From Liquidambar formosana (taxonomy: Eukaryota; Streptophyta; Magnoliopsida; Saxifragales; Altingiaceae): 64,000 nucleotides of DNA. Shown here piece by piece: positions 24,497 through 35,589 of the stretch. The stretch is from assembly GCA_039720395.1 (NCBI GenBank), contig CM077824.1, forward strand, positions 24,319,278 through 24,383,277. Direction: 5' to 3'. Numbering within the stretch: the first letter of the stretch is position 1; every line of letters begins with the position of its first letter. The notes below the pieces were generated by a model that worked only from the letters and a program-made list of their open reading frames with translations, had not been told where the DNA came from and made no database searches. The position numbers were made by a program, and so were the translations under genes.

Positions 24497-26155
24497 TGTT
24501 AGGATTATGCCCTAGAGCCAATCATAGAGATGATTGTTTAGGGATTAGGAACAATCATTTGATTTCATTTATGTATGTCACATTTATTATTGATTTAATA
24601 AAAGGGCTTATTCTATTATGTTTATATGCATCATTTATATTTACATAATATGTCCATGGAGTTAGAGTTGAGAATATGGAATTACAAAGAGTTGTAATTT
24701 TGAGACTATAGATATATCTCTGTACTAAACTCCTTAAGCATTCCTAGTTGAAGGTTCACTATGATGGACAGTAATGAACCATAGGACTAGCACTTGTTAG
24801 GTTGACTCTATAGGAGGATAGCTAGTCTCAAGCTATTTGTGTGGAGACACTACAACCAACAAGTGGGTGCCTATTATAAGAATAGGTACACTGAATGTGA
24901 CCAAAGATATGAGATAAACTGAATGGAGTTTTATCCTGCCTGTCAATCAGTTTCTCATTGTTATAGTGGTACAAGTAATCCTTAGACCTGAGACACCATA
25001 GTTGCCTTATGCATGTAGCTTTAGAAGTTTGATAACACTAAGTGCAGATCCTATTCAGGGGTCTGCAAAGGTGTTCATTGGCCCTACTGCTATGTGTATG
25101 AAGGCATGTGAGTGATCAACAAGGGATCCATCACTCTCAGGAAAAAGAGAGAGAATGTCTCATATAGCATTCATAATATAACTCATTAAATCCATGGCCA
25201 TGGTAGGATGAATATGAAAAGAGTTTCATGAGTTCATCAATGAGTTGATATCTATGAATGAGTATAAAGTAATTGAACTAGGGACTTGACAGACTTCCAT
25301 GTCCTATTAGTTCAATTGGAGACATTGTGTTGAAGGAAGGATGCAATTGTAACCTATAAACTATAACAGAAGGGTTCTTTGTAAATGACTATTCACCTCA
25401 TTAAGGACCACACCATGAGCCATATGCTAGGTGTTACTCATGGTTAGTAGAAGCCCTAATTGATATAAGTGAGTTATAATCAATTAGGGAATTGGAAGGA
25501 GTTCCAATTAGACCCTAAATGGAAAGAGTTCCATTGTGCACACCTCGTGCTATTCCTACTACTTAATGATGTGAACCCAATGGGTCACACACTGATCATG
25601 CAAGAAGGGCTTTAAAGTCTATGAGAGAAAGGGTTTTAGTGAATAAAGAATAGTTCTTTATAGGCCTATTTGTATTTGATACAAATAATAGGGGTTAATG
25701 TGCAATTAAGAGTAATTACACATAACCCTATTAGGGTTTCTTCCCCATGGCCAGCCCCCTTTAGTGGGCTGCCTATATAAGTCACACTTATGTGTGACAT
25801 GGCATAAGAGGCTTGCACAATAAACCCTAGCCGTCCAGCCCCTTGGAGGCTCTCTTCTCTCTCTCTCTCTCTTCTCCACCTCTAGCAACAACAAGGAAGA
25901 AGAAAGAAAGGCTTGAAGCTCTAGCTAGGTGTGGATACCGTTGGAGGCAGCACACTTGGGCTGCTCATTCACCGCTGTCCGGAATCAAAGCTTGGAGCAA
26001 AAAGGAGAAGACAAAAATTCTGTAAGTGTTCTAACCCTCTTTGTAGTTAGGGTTTGATTTTGTGTTATGCATAGTTAGATTCATGGGCTGTGGAATCGTA
26101 GGAAAAATTTTTATATTCCGCACTTCAATTTTTCCCTCTTGTATGATTCCCAACA
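24497..26155 (+). mobile_element. BARE/Angela-like solo LTR, copy C (TSD GGATT)
   Basis: The 1,659-bp insert begins TGTTAGGATTATGCCCTAGAG and ends ATTCCCAACA, with GGATT at 24,492-24,496 and 26,156-26,160. It is only 382 bp from copy B and in the same orientation. The two flanks carry different target duplications, so these are two separate insertions, not one element with two LTRs. Confidence 0.93.
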
Positions 26156-26924
26156 GGATTTTAATCAGAAATATCGTTGAAATCAGGAACCGTTGGATTC
26201 CAACAGGCGATGTGGGGTGCCTCACACCTTCCCCACTCATAACCAAACCCTTTTACCCTCAATCTTTAGTCTCACAGACCACTAGGAGTTATTCAATTTT
26301 TCCAGTAGACCTTCAGATGGGCCTATTGATGATAAGCCCTCAAATGGACTTATTTTGGGATCTCAGATGACCCCACTTTCTGATTAACTTTAGGATGCCC
26401 TGTCACGTCCTCAAACCCCCTGATTAGTGGCAACTCCATAGTTTTGATAATTCTAGATATGCTCGCATGTCTAGGACGGTCAAGGCACCCTTGAAATGAA
26501 CTCAACACACACCCAGCACAGAATGGACCACCTGAGGTCATCCCAAACTCGAAGGAAAATCCCTTTTCCCTTATTTTTTTGGGGTAGCGACAGCACCCAA
26601 ATAAAAAATGTAGACTAGGACAATTAATATGAAACGAGCTTATTAACGAGCTTCTCATCGAGCCCTAAACGAGCTTGTTCATGAGCCTAAACGAGCCAAG
26701 CTTTGGTATGTTCAAGCTCGGCTTGTTTACTAAACGAACCTAAGATTAGGGCTTGAGCTTGGTTTGTTTATTAAATGATTGAGCTCGAGCCGAGCCCTTA
26801 ACGAGCTTTCTCGCGAGCCCTTAATGAGCAGCTTAGCTCATTTGCAAGCCCTATTCACTATTTATAATGCGCGTCGTAAATAACGTATTCACGTCTTGCA
26901 TTGTAGGTCATGAATAAGTTATTA

Positions 26925-27545
26925 GGTTCATAAATGTATTAAACTAGGGTCTTGACAGACTTCTATGTCCTATTAGTTCAAATAGAGACATTGTGTATGA
27001 TGAGGGGATGCAATTGTAACCTTTAGATTGTAATTGAAGGGTTCTTTGTATGTTTTATATTCACCTCATTTAGGACCACACCATGAGCCATTGCTAGATG
27101 TTACTCATAGTTAGTAGAAGACCTAATTGATATAAATTGGTTATAATTAATTAGGGAATTAGAAGGAGTTCCAATTAGACCCTTAATGGAAAGTGTTCCA
27201 TTGTGCACACCTTGTGCTATTTCTACTACTCGATGATGTGAACTCAATGGGTCACACACTAAAGACGCAAAGAGGGACTTTAAAGCTTTGAGAGAAAAGG
27301 CAAAAGTGAAAAAGAAAAGTTCTAAAAGGCTAAACTTGCATTGGATGTAAATAAAAGGGGTTAATGTGCAATTTTAGGAAGTTGTAAATCCTACACAAAG
27401 TGGGATTTCCCCCCTCATGGCTAGCCCTAGTGGTGCCTATATAAGGCACACTAGCATGTGCCTTAGGTGCTTAATGAAATTCACTCTTTCCCTTACTCTT
27501 GGCCGAACCTCAACCTCAGCAACCCCTACAGTAGCAGGAGGAGCA
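26925..27545 (+). mobile_element. Truncated BARE/Angela-like LTR fragment
   Basis: From about 26,935 (ACTAGGGTCTTGACAGACTT) to about 27,540 the sequence follows the second half of the BARE/Angela-like LTR, including CTATATAAGG near 27,440 and CTTGGCCGAACC. The first ~760 bp and the extreme 3' end of the LTR are missing. It is more diverged than copies A-D. Boundaries are approximate: it abuts CACTA repeats on the left and a SIRE-like 3' end on the right. Confidence 0.7.
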
Positions 27546-28051
27546 AATGGCACCACTTGGCTTTTAGACTATGTTGGATGCCATTGAGTCTCTCAAGGTT
27601 TCCATGACACAAGGCTTTAGTGAAATTGGTGACTGCATCACTGCTCTTGAGCATTGATAACAGCTCGCGGAAAATGTCTTAGAGCGGTATAACCCTTTAT
27701 TTTCACCACCACATAAAGATTAGCTCTATCCCTAGCTTTTTGTTTGATGACAAAAGGGGAAGATGTTTTGTGATGTTTTATGCTTCTTGGTCGATGTTTA
27801 TGACTTTATTACTTTTATATTTAACTCTAAATGATTCTTATATGATGTCCATGCTCTAACCATGACATATGCTTATCAATGTACATGATCACATGTTTAA
27901 TAAATGAAATGAATGACTTTTTTTATTATCATTATAATTGCAATTTGATATATGCACATATTATTAGGGGGAGACATTTTCAAGATTATTACATTTCATT
28001 TTTTTTTAATATAAAACATTAATAGTTTGCCATCATAAAAAAGGAGGAGAT
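27546..28051 (+). pseudogene. C-terminal remnant of a second SIRE-like env-position ORF, plus polypurine tract
   Basis: Near 27,570-27,655 a short readable stretch (LDAIESLKVSMTQG) resembles the C-terminal coil of the ORF at 5,524-6,980, with stops after it. A purine-rich GACAAAAGGGGAAGATG follows near 27,750 and a polypurine tract AAAAAAGGAGGAGA ends at 28,050 directly before the LTR. The order is the same as in the first SIRE-like element (coil, purine tract, spacer, polypurine tract, LTR). The upstream gag-pol is absent. Confidence 0.6.
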
Positions 28052-29318
28052 TGTTGGCCCCTAAAAGTTTTAACCCTTAGTATCTCTTTGATTTTGATGA
28101 TAACAAAGGATCGATGTTAGCACTAATGGTTTAAATGTCAAGTTAATGGTCAAAGCTAGGTACTCAAGTGTAAATCATATCAAGCATAAGCTCAAGGATC
28201 ATTTGACTCAAGTACATCGAACTTAAAGGAGCATAAAGGCATAACCATGGCATGGAAGTTAATGCACATGTTCAAAACATCAAAGACACTCAAACATAGT
28301 ACATTGTGAGCATGGAAAGCAAGCAAGAGACCTACAAGCACTTAAGACAAAGCTAGCACCATCAACGAATGCATTTCTGGCTTATGGGTGAGGTTTTAGG
28401 TTCTTATTGTATATGATTGCTCATGTTATTGCTGTAGTGACCGAGATGGACCTTAGGACCCTTAAGCTAATTGAATTTATCATTCACAAAGGCCTAAGTT
28501 GATAGATATTGAGTTCAGTGTTGAAAAACATTTAAATAGAAGCTAAATTAGCATTTCAAGCTGGTTTAGTTGACTACATGACTCATGTAGTCGACTACTT
28601 CATGCAATACTTCACATATTTGCCTATTGATATGTGTAGTCGACTACACCAAGGGTATAGTCGATTATATCACTCGAATTGACTATAATAGCTAGTTTTT
28701 TTAAAGGTAAATGGTGCATTAAATGCCTTCAAACGGCTCTTTCCTAGCATTTATTGCTTGCAACGGCTATATTAGGCCAAATGGGTATAAATGCAAGCAT
28801 TCAAACTCATTTATTAGTGTCACTACAAGTGCAATCAATTCCCATCCTTATTCTTGAGTATTCTAGCCCTAATTCTTAAAGAGCTTTCATTGAGTAATCA
28901 TTAGAAGAGTGTTAGGTTTTCAAGTGTTGGATTTACTCTAAGAGAGAGATTATTTTACAGCAAACTACTTCTATTAAAAGCATTATAAGGGTTGCGAGAA
29001 CCCTAGAGAGATAAGAGTGATTTTTCTTGGAAGAAAGTTTGTCTTTGTAAGAGGTTTGATCTCCACCCACAAGAAGATTGTGTTAGTGGATTGTGGAATC
29101 CTCAAGCGAAGCTCTTAAGGAGAGAACGTAAGCAGGAAGGCCAAACCTTGTTAAATCTTGTGTTTGCATTCTTTTACTCTCTCCTACTATTGTGCTTTCA
29201 AGATTTATATATTTGTGCATTCTCTTTGATTCTTGAAGTTTTTCAAAAACTAAAAAAGATTTCTTTATTAGTTTTATAATCCAATTCACCTCCTCTTCGA
29301 TTGTTATTTGGGACAACA
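28052..29318 (+). mobile_element. 3' LTR of a second SIRE-like element
   Basis: 1,267 bp from TGTTGGCCCCTAAAAG to TTTGGGACAACA, preceded by a polypurine tract. Its middle holds a dyad array of TAGTCGACTA motifs, then AATAGCTAGTTTTTTTAAAGG and TAGCATTTATTGC, which line up with the first SIRE-like LTR. Near the 3' end CTCAAGCGAAGCTCTTAAGG and TTGATCTCCACCC also match the other two SIRE-like LTRs. It is the 3' end of a 5'-truncated element. Confidence 0.82.
28565..28682. repeat. TAGTCGACTA dyad array in the second SIRE-like LTR
   Basis: GTAGTCGACTAC occurs at about 28,588 and 28,637. Partial forms stand around it: TTGACTACATGACTCATGTAGTC, a longer inverted repeat at about 28,570, and TATAGTCGATTATA at about 28,660. 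The array occupies the position held by the AGACGTCT array in the first SIRE-like LTR but shares no motif with it. Confidence 0.75.
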
Positions 29319-29911
29319 GATGTTATGGATACCAAATATGGTGGATGATTTATTGGTTGATTAAATGTTCTCCTATTTATTTATATTATGAAATGTGATT
29401 CAATTAATTTGGATATTATTACTCAAAATCGTTTTTAAAACCTTAGTTTATATTTTTGAAAAAAGTAACCTACTGAGTTTATACTCGCGCCTACATTTTT
29501 GCAAATTTTGAGTAAGGTAACGATGATTCATTTGAGGATGCATCGCATCGGGGTTAGCATAGCATGGCATTGGATGTTGTACGGATATTGTATTTTATTT
29601 CTTATGGTCTGTATATTATTTAAACAGCCCTTATGTATTTTATATTGTGTATATAGACAATAGAATCTTGTGAGATTGAATGCCAGCTTAACTTTTAATA
29701 GTCTGTGGATGGTTTTATGATTTTTGGTTTAAATTGAACAGGTTTAAAATTATCGATAACTTGGTATGTCCTATTTTCAAATGGGATCATGTCAGATTTC
29801 CTTAAAAATATTTCTTTAAATTGTGATTTTGATTATGAACCATCCTTGATTTTTATTTAGATTATAATTTATCATTGGCAAGTCATGGTTTGTTTTCTGG
29901 GTCGTGACAGT
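29319..29911 (+). mobile_element. 3' part of a gypsy-type LTR ending GGGTCGTGACA
   Basis: About 590 bp of non-coding text ends TTTCTGGGTCGTGACA, a common 3' end of plant gypsy LTRs. The tRNA-Met PBS that would follow is replaced by a BARE/Angela-like fragment, so only the LTR tail is left. The assignment rests on the terminal phrase alone. Confidence 0.4.
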
Positions 29912-30313
29912 CACATTCAATGCACTTATTTTTCTAACAAGCACCCAAATGTTTCGTCTTAGTGTTTCCACACAAATAACTTGAGACCATCTATCCTTCT
30001 AAAGAGCCAACATAACATGTGCTAGTCCTATGATTTATTATTGTTCATCAAAATAAACCTTCAATTAGGAATGGTTTAGGAGTGTAGTACAAAGATATAA
30101 AGTCTTTCAATCACAACATTTTGTGATATCTTATTGTCAACTCTAACTGCATGAACATATTATGTAAAAATAAAATAACACAATAAACATGATAGAATAA
30201 ACTCCTTTATTAAATAATAATAGATGCAATTAATAATAAATGAAATCTATTGATTGTTCATTATATATCCTTAAAGTATTATCTTTATGATTGGCTGTAG
30301 GGCATACAACTAA
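29912..30313 (-). mobile_element. 5'-end fragment of a BARE/Angela-like LTR (minus strand)
   Basis: The minus-strand text corresponds to the first ~400 bp of copies A-D: it runs from a decayed ATGCCCTACAG start phrase near 30,305 to TGTGACT at 29,912. It lacks the rest of the LTR and has no duplication. It is much more diverged than the four solo copies. Confidence 0.75.
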
Positions 30314-32056
30314 TAGGGGACACGTGGAAATACCCATTTGCTGTTGTGCCTTTATCTCTAAGTCTCATATCTTAATGCACCAATCTAAATATAAGGTGAT
30401 GTTTTCATTTAGCAACTTCGTTTCTTATTATTCTCTTTATTCCACTTTTTATTTTATTTTATTTTATTTTAATATCAATTTGGTTTGTTTGTTTTGATTA
30501 AGTTGGTTAGATTTGGGCAATTGAACTAGCACAACAATAAGTGAAACATTTGTCTAATTTATGACCATGTGTAAGAAATCATCAATGATTTGGAAGGAGA
30601 ATACGTCCATGAAATGGCAATCATAGCTTGGCTAAAATTAGACAGGGGTTAGGGTTTGGCTACGTAAGATTAGGTTGGAGTTGTGGCAACTTGTGGGACT
30701 AATAAAAAGAAGTGATGCATATGTGGTAGAGAATTATGATTCCTTTTGGATCTTAAAATTAGTCATCACTTAACTTTTTGGATACCTCCTTAGATGATGT
30801 TAAAGTCAGAAATTATTAATTACTGGTGGCATCATATTCAGAATTCTAAGAGACATTGCACTAGGTTAGACTTTTTTTATTGCTTCCATTCCATGTAATG
30901 GGATAGAATATCCTATGTTTCCTAGGAACACATGTACAATTGAACATGGGTAAGTTTAGAGAGACTTTTTTTTTTATTTATTTATTTATTTTATTTTAAA
31001 TGCGAAACTAAGATGGGGTTAAGTTTGGTACATTACTTTGTATGTCTTACATAGTTACACCTTCAATTCCTCTTATTTTTCTCTTCATTAGTCATGACTA
31101 CAAAAACAATTATATGTAATTGTTTTCAAAACAATTAAACTTCAATAAATATATAAAAACTTAAATTTAGTCATAAATTTTTTTTTAAAAAAAAATTGAA
31201 TTTAGTCATAACACTTAATTTAACCGATATACTTATAATTTAACTATTAAATGAAGTCACAAAATAATTGAATTTAACTGTTTTAAAAACAGTTAAATGT
31301 ATGACTACAATGTAACTGTTTTTCTTTTATACATAATTTCATATTCTTCATGAATTTTTTTATTTTTTTTATTTTTTTTTTAATGTCATTTTGATGTTAC
31401 AAGCAAATGGGAGCTTTTCATTTTCTAAGATCCCCTAATTATGGAAATTGTTAAATTCAAAATTTTAATTTTTTTACTTTTCCTTCATTCTCTCAAAGGT
31501 TAAATGTGTTATATATATATATATAATCCATTTAATATCAAATGCACCTGACTTTGCATCAGATGTACTCCAAAACTAGTACCCATGACTTGTATTTTGT
31601 GAAACCAATCTTTGATGTAAATATAATTCATATATAATTCTCATGCATGCCAAAAATCAAGTTAATTTGAGATCAAGGGATGATTCATCCATAAATGATG
31701 ATTGAAAGATGTAAGTTTTGAATCAAATAACAATTAGTCTTAGATTAACTTGATTATTGGCATGGATCACTTATATGAGAAGGCTATCTAATTGAACAAT
31801 TAATTTTGTAAAATGCGAGGCATATGTTAAGAGTTTTGGAGTGCCCCTATATTAAAAGAACTATGTCTATATATATATATAGAATTGGTCCCATGAGGAC
31901 ACGCTGATATAAACTATATCAACACTATGCATTTGGGGTTTTAGCCATTTGTATTGACCCAATGTACCTCATAATCCACCGATGCAAGGGGTACAACCCC
32001 AATGCATGGTGCTGATATATATAACCTATATCAACATATCCTCATAGAACAAGAGC

Positions 32057-32090
<34 letters not shown>

Positions 32091-32771
32091 ACCTATCATC
32101 TTATCATGTCAAAAGACTTGGACAAAGAGAATTTTTATTATATATTTTTTACTATCGATAGAATTTATCCACACCCCTAACCTCCTAATATCAACAAAAA
32201 GATATCAATGCTTTTCCATAAGTTTGAACTCGAGATCACTCAACAAGTGAGGATAATGCCACTATGCTATCGTATCATTGGCTAGATAAAGAGATTTGAG
32301 GAGGAGAGAAGGAGAGTGATTTTTCTTGATAGTGAATTTGCACAAGGGTACAATGGGAAAAAACTTTTTGGTGCCAGTAGAGCCATCCCATTAAAAATTG
32401 TATAGGATAGGGCATTAGAGAGTAGTTATTGCAACCATCAATAATATTTGCACACCCCACTTATTTTAATTTTTAAGATTTTATGAAAAAAATATATATT
32501 TTTTTTAATTTATGAAAACTGGTCACAATGTCTAATAAAAAATATCATTTTGAACAACTTTATAGAACAAAGTTTTTCAGAAGCTATTGTTTCAATGGAT
32601 TTTTTGGCCGTTTGTTTCATTTTTGGTTAAAAAGTCTACTCAAATGATAGATTTTGGAAAAAATTCTTCCTATAAAATTGTTCAAAATGATATATTTTTT
32701 AGTGAATATCGCAACTAGTTTTTATAAAAACCTTTTTAAAAAATATATATATATTATAAAACATTAGCAAA
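30314..32771. other. Intergenic, no gene seen
   Basis: About 2.5 kb of AT-rich DNA. Open frames are short and without recognisable domains. It contains poly(T)/poly(A) runs near 30,966, 31,170 and 31,360, (TA)n tracts near 31,511, 31,870 and 32,062, and one hairpin element (31,880-32,058). No tRNA or other RNA gene was recognised. Confidence 0.6.
31880..32058. mobile_element. Foldback MITE in (TA)n
   Basis: The left arm (CCCATGAGGACACGCTGATA, CTATATCAACACTATGCAT, then GGGGTT) is mirrored by the right arm (AACCCCAATGCATGGTGCTG, ATATATAACCTATATCAACA, TATCCTCAT). The whole stretch of about 180 bp can fold into a long imperfect hairpin. (TA)n tracts flank both ends, which fits insertion at TA. 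No coding capacity. Confidence 0.75.
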
Positions 32772-32780
32772 TTAAAATAA

Positions 32781-34507
32781 GGGTAAAATGCAATAAACCC
32801 CCTCCTATTATCACCGATTTTGCAGGTTACACCCATCTAATAAAAAACCTACCAAAAAACCCCCTATACCATCTAAGGTTTGCAAGTTACTACCCTCTCG
32901 TCCACTCACTGTTAGTAAACTTACAGAAAAGCATCACATGACTAGCACGTGATGATGTAAAAGTAATTTTAAGACCATTATGCCCTTTGAAACTGTTGCA
33001 ATTGTAGCAACCCACCGTTACTCATCTAACCCAAATCATCCACTATTGCAAGCAACGGGTTCCGGTGCCGGCTTTGTTGCGGATTTAACTGGAATTGGAA
33101 CCTAAGAAGTGAGGTTAATTTTTTTTTTCTCCCTACTGCATATGCCTCCTTTGCTTATGTGTTAATGAACTCACTATGGCTATTCAACGTCGAACTCAGA
33201 GTTTTCTACTACATAGGCAATTAAATGAAACCCTAGTCTTAATCTATCAAAGCCTAGCCCCCTTATTAGTAGTCGAAGTATAGGCCCGTGTGAGATCAAA
33301 GTCACTTGCCATCCATTTACTCTTTGTTCAACAAAGGCTATCGATATTCACTTACTTCTTTGCACAAATCTTCTGCCCAAGGCCGACCATTATATCCATT
33401 ATATTAAAAAAAATGAAAGCACTTTTTATTTTTTTTGGTCGCTGTGAACACACCGATGAAATGGGGGATCCATGAGAAAGGGCCAGATCCATGGACATTG
33501 ATTTGCAAATCTGTTGGATTTTGAGGGATTAGGGTCTGTGGTGCATGTGTTTGGATTAAAGGTAAGTGAGGGAATTTGGGGGATTAGATTTGATTTTGAT
33601 GGAAAATGTTTTGGCTTTTATTTTGAGCCATGGCTAGCGACAATGGAAGCAATAGCCATGGCTCTCTCAAAAAAGTTTATTAAAAAAAAAAAAACAAAGG
33701 AGAGACAGGAGGGGATTTGTCAGAGAGAAAAGGGAGAGAAGGCGTCACCAGTGTCAACTTGCTAGAAAAAAAAATTAGGTTCCAAACCATAAACCATGGA
33801 GTTCTGGTACCGACAATGGAGTTCCAAATCAGGAAGGACCCATACAACAACAGTTGGCATGCAATGAGAGACCCATCATACCCACGGCATCCGGTGTTGC
33901 TCTGGAACTCCACCCACCTCAGCGTTCTCCCACTTGTGTCGAGCCTTCGTTTAGGAGAAATTCGACGACGACGATAACCCTACTGTTACTACATACCCAC
34001 GATGATGACCCAATAGTTGGCCAAACTACATCAAGCCCTCACTTAGTCACGACAATGACCCATCATACCCACGACGATGACCCAACAATTGGCCAAACTG
34101 CATCAAGTCTTTATTTAATCGAGCTAACATCGTCAAGCATCGCCATCAAAGTATCCCGATTAAGCCACCATCGTAGTCTCCCGGTCGAGTTGCTATCATT
34201 CCCTCCGATCATTGAAGCTTTTTTGCCACTCTCCCCAACACATTGAGAGACAATAGTAGAAGCAATTTGGGGTTTAAACCCACTGACTCCGACAACCGCA
34301 GAGCAAGCATTTTGGGGAAAAAAAAAAAAACAACATAACAAAACGCAGCGTTTCATACAAAATATAAAGGGTATAATTGACTTTTAATTCTTCTGTTAAT
34401 GCCGTAAGCCCCTAGGTTAATATAGGGGGTTTTTGTTGGGTTTTTTTTATTAGAGGGGTAACCTGCAAGATGGGTAATAATAGGAGGGGGTTTTTTGCAT
34501 TTTACTC
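32781..34507. mobile_element. Non-autonomous Mutator-like element (TSD TTAAAATAA)
   Basis: Ends GGGTAAAATGCAATAAACCC and (reverse complement of the right end) GAGTAAAATGCAAAAAACCC continue as inverted repeats for about 70 bp, including CCTCCTATTAT and TTGCAGGTTAC. The 9-bp duplication TTAAAATAA is perfect at 32,772-32,780 and 34,508-34,516, as expected for Mutator. The 1,727-bp element has no transposase. Its GC-richer interior (about 33,780-34,250) with open stretches could derive from host DNA as in Pack-MULEs, but no parent gene was recognised. Confidence 0.9.
33975..34115 (+). repeat. Tandem duplication in the small MULE
   Basis: Two copies, about 68 bp apart, contain CATACCCACGATGATGACCCAATAGTTGGCCAAACTACATCAAG or a near variant (the second has CGACGATGACCCAACAATTG and CTGCATCAAG). 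The repeat keeps one frame open, which makes the longer open frame here unreliable as a gene. Confidence 0.8.
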
Positions 34508-35117
34508 TTAAAATAACTAGGATGTGCAAATAACCTTGAGTGATTGCCAGCAACCACTCTGTGGGCATTATTTAGCTGTCGACTGAGGTTGGGGGGAACG
34601 GCTAACGCAACCCCAAGAAAGGTTAAGTTTACCCCCCCCAATTTTTTAATGAGAAAATGATGGTTCAAAATGACCAAAATGGGCATCAGGTGTTAACCCA
34701 CCCCACCCCACCCCACGCCAGCCCACCCCTCATCCTATCTGAATTCTCATTTGCGCGCCAAAACCCCTCATTTTCACGTTCCACTATCCGACACCCTCTC
34801 CGGCGACATTCTCCGGCAACTTTGTCCGGCAACATTCTCAGGCGCTCTTTCGGCAACTCTCATCCTCATCTCTCACTCTCTCATAACCACCCCTAACCAA
34901 TATATCATCTTCATCCCTCACTCTCTCACAACAACCCTAAAACAAAAATCCATAACCCATTTGTAGTAGTTTTTATGTTTTTTATGAGCAATGGAGGAGG
35001 AAGAAGTCAGTTGGAATGGTGTTGGCAGCAAGGAGGTATGTATTTTGGCTTCAAAGTATGCAAAAATGGTGATTTTTTTTATTGCAGTTGCGCAGGTTCG
35101 ACTCTGGTAATCCGTAA

Positions 35118-35520
35118 TGTTCGGTTTTACGTAACCAAGCATTATGGTAATGTTCGGTTTTACACAACCAAGCATTATGGTAATGTTCGGTTTTACACAA
35201 CCAAGCATAACTATTTAAGGGTTGTTGTGATCCGTAACTATTTAAGGTTTTACTCTGGTAATTCGTAATGTTCGGTTTTACACAACCAAGCATTATGGTA
35301 ATATTCGGTTTAACACAACCAAGCATAACTATTTTGTTTGGTTTTAAAAAACCGAACAGTGCATGGATTATTTAGTTTCCAATAATGCTGTTCGGTTTTA
35401 AACAACCAATCATAAAGATTATATTCGGTTTCATCTTACCATTTAAAACAGATATGTTCGGTTTAAGACAACCAAACATGTTGCCAATGTTTAGTATGAA
35501 TTAACCGAACAGTTCCAGAA
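35118..35520 (+). repeat. Left subterminal hairpin repeats of the large MULE
   Basis: The phrase TGTTCGGTTTTACACAACCA with AAGCATTATGGTAA recurs; the first copies are at 35,118, 35,151 and 35,184 (33-bp period). Looser copies continue to about 35,510, some with full TGTTCGGTTTTAAAAAACCGAACA-type dyads (for example near 35,336-35,358). They lie between the left terminus and the transposase exons. Similar single motifs occur at 39,795 and 44,793-44,883 near the other side. Confidence 0.88.
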
Positions 35521-35589
35521 TAGTTTTTTTGTTTTTTTTTAAGCATCGGATTATTACTTTTATTTTACCGTCTTTTATTCTTGTCTCAG

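Larger units (their letters stand above)
17827..26592 (+). mobile_element. Very large Tat/Ogre-like LTR with two nested solo LTRs
   Basis: It begins TGTAGACCCCCAAATTTTG, a start typical of Tat/Ogre-type gypsy LTRs. A conserved GGGGTGCCTCACACCTTCC occurs near 26,215. It ends near GGGGTAGCGACA at 26,592, phrasing that usually stands at the LTR end before a GGCGAC-type PBS. After subtracting the two BARE/Angela-like solo LTRs it is about 5.4 kb, within the range of Ogre LTRs. It contains the 161-bp tandem array and a 95-bp local duplication. I could not find a matching target duplication, so the right boundary and solo status are uncertain. No coding region is present. Confidence 0.6.
16754..26852. 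mobile_element. hAT-like element (TSD ATTCACTA), carrying a large LTR
   Basis: The left end CTAGGGGTGCAAACGAGC and the right end GCTCATTTGCAAGCCCT form imperfect inverted repeats of the AGGGxTGCAAAxGAGC kind seen in plant hAT elements. The 8-bp duplication ATTCACTA is perfect at 16,746-16,753 and 26,853-26,860. The subterminal zones are rich in ACGAGCC/GGCTCGT motifs on both sides (16,760-16,930 and 26,630-26,850). About 1.07 kb of left arm (to 17,826) and about 0.26 kb of right arm remain, with no transposase, so it is non-autonomous. Confidence 0.8.
16570..26925 (+). mobile_element. CACTA element left end with subterminal repeats, carrying nested insertions
   Basis: The end CACTACAACAAAATA is the canonical CACTA (En/Spm) terminus. 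It is followed by degenerate subterminal units such as TTCACGACGTGCGTTGCA, TTAACGATGTGCATTGTA and TTCACGATTTGCAATG. Matching units resume after the nested hAT at 26,861-26,925 (GCGCGTCGTAAATAA, TTCACGTCTTGCATTG). The right terminus is missing; the element appears cut near 26,925 by a BARE/Angela-like fragment. No transposase is seen. Without the nested DNA less than 260 bp of CACTA sequence remains. Confidence 0.7.

Noticed and set aside
22462..26155. One large element with copies B and C as its two LTRs
   Set aside because: Each copy has its own distinct 5-bp duplication, and the 382 bp between them continues the Tat-like LTR.
28430..28445. GCTGTAGTG as the missing right end of the CACTA element
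   Set aside because: It lies inside the second SIRE-like LTR and lacks the TTTTGTTGTAGTG context.
31080..31330. Possible MITE with ATGACTACA phrases at both sides
   Set aside because: The arms are in direct rather than clearly inverted order and very AT-rich; no duplication found.
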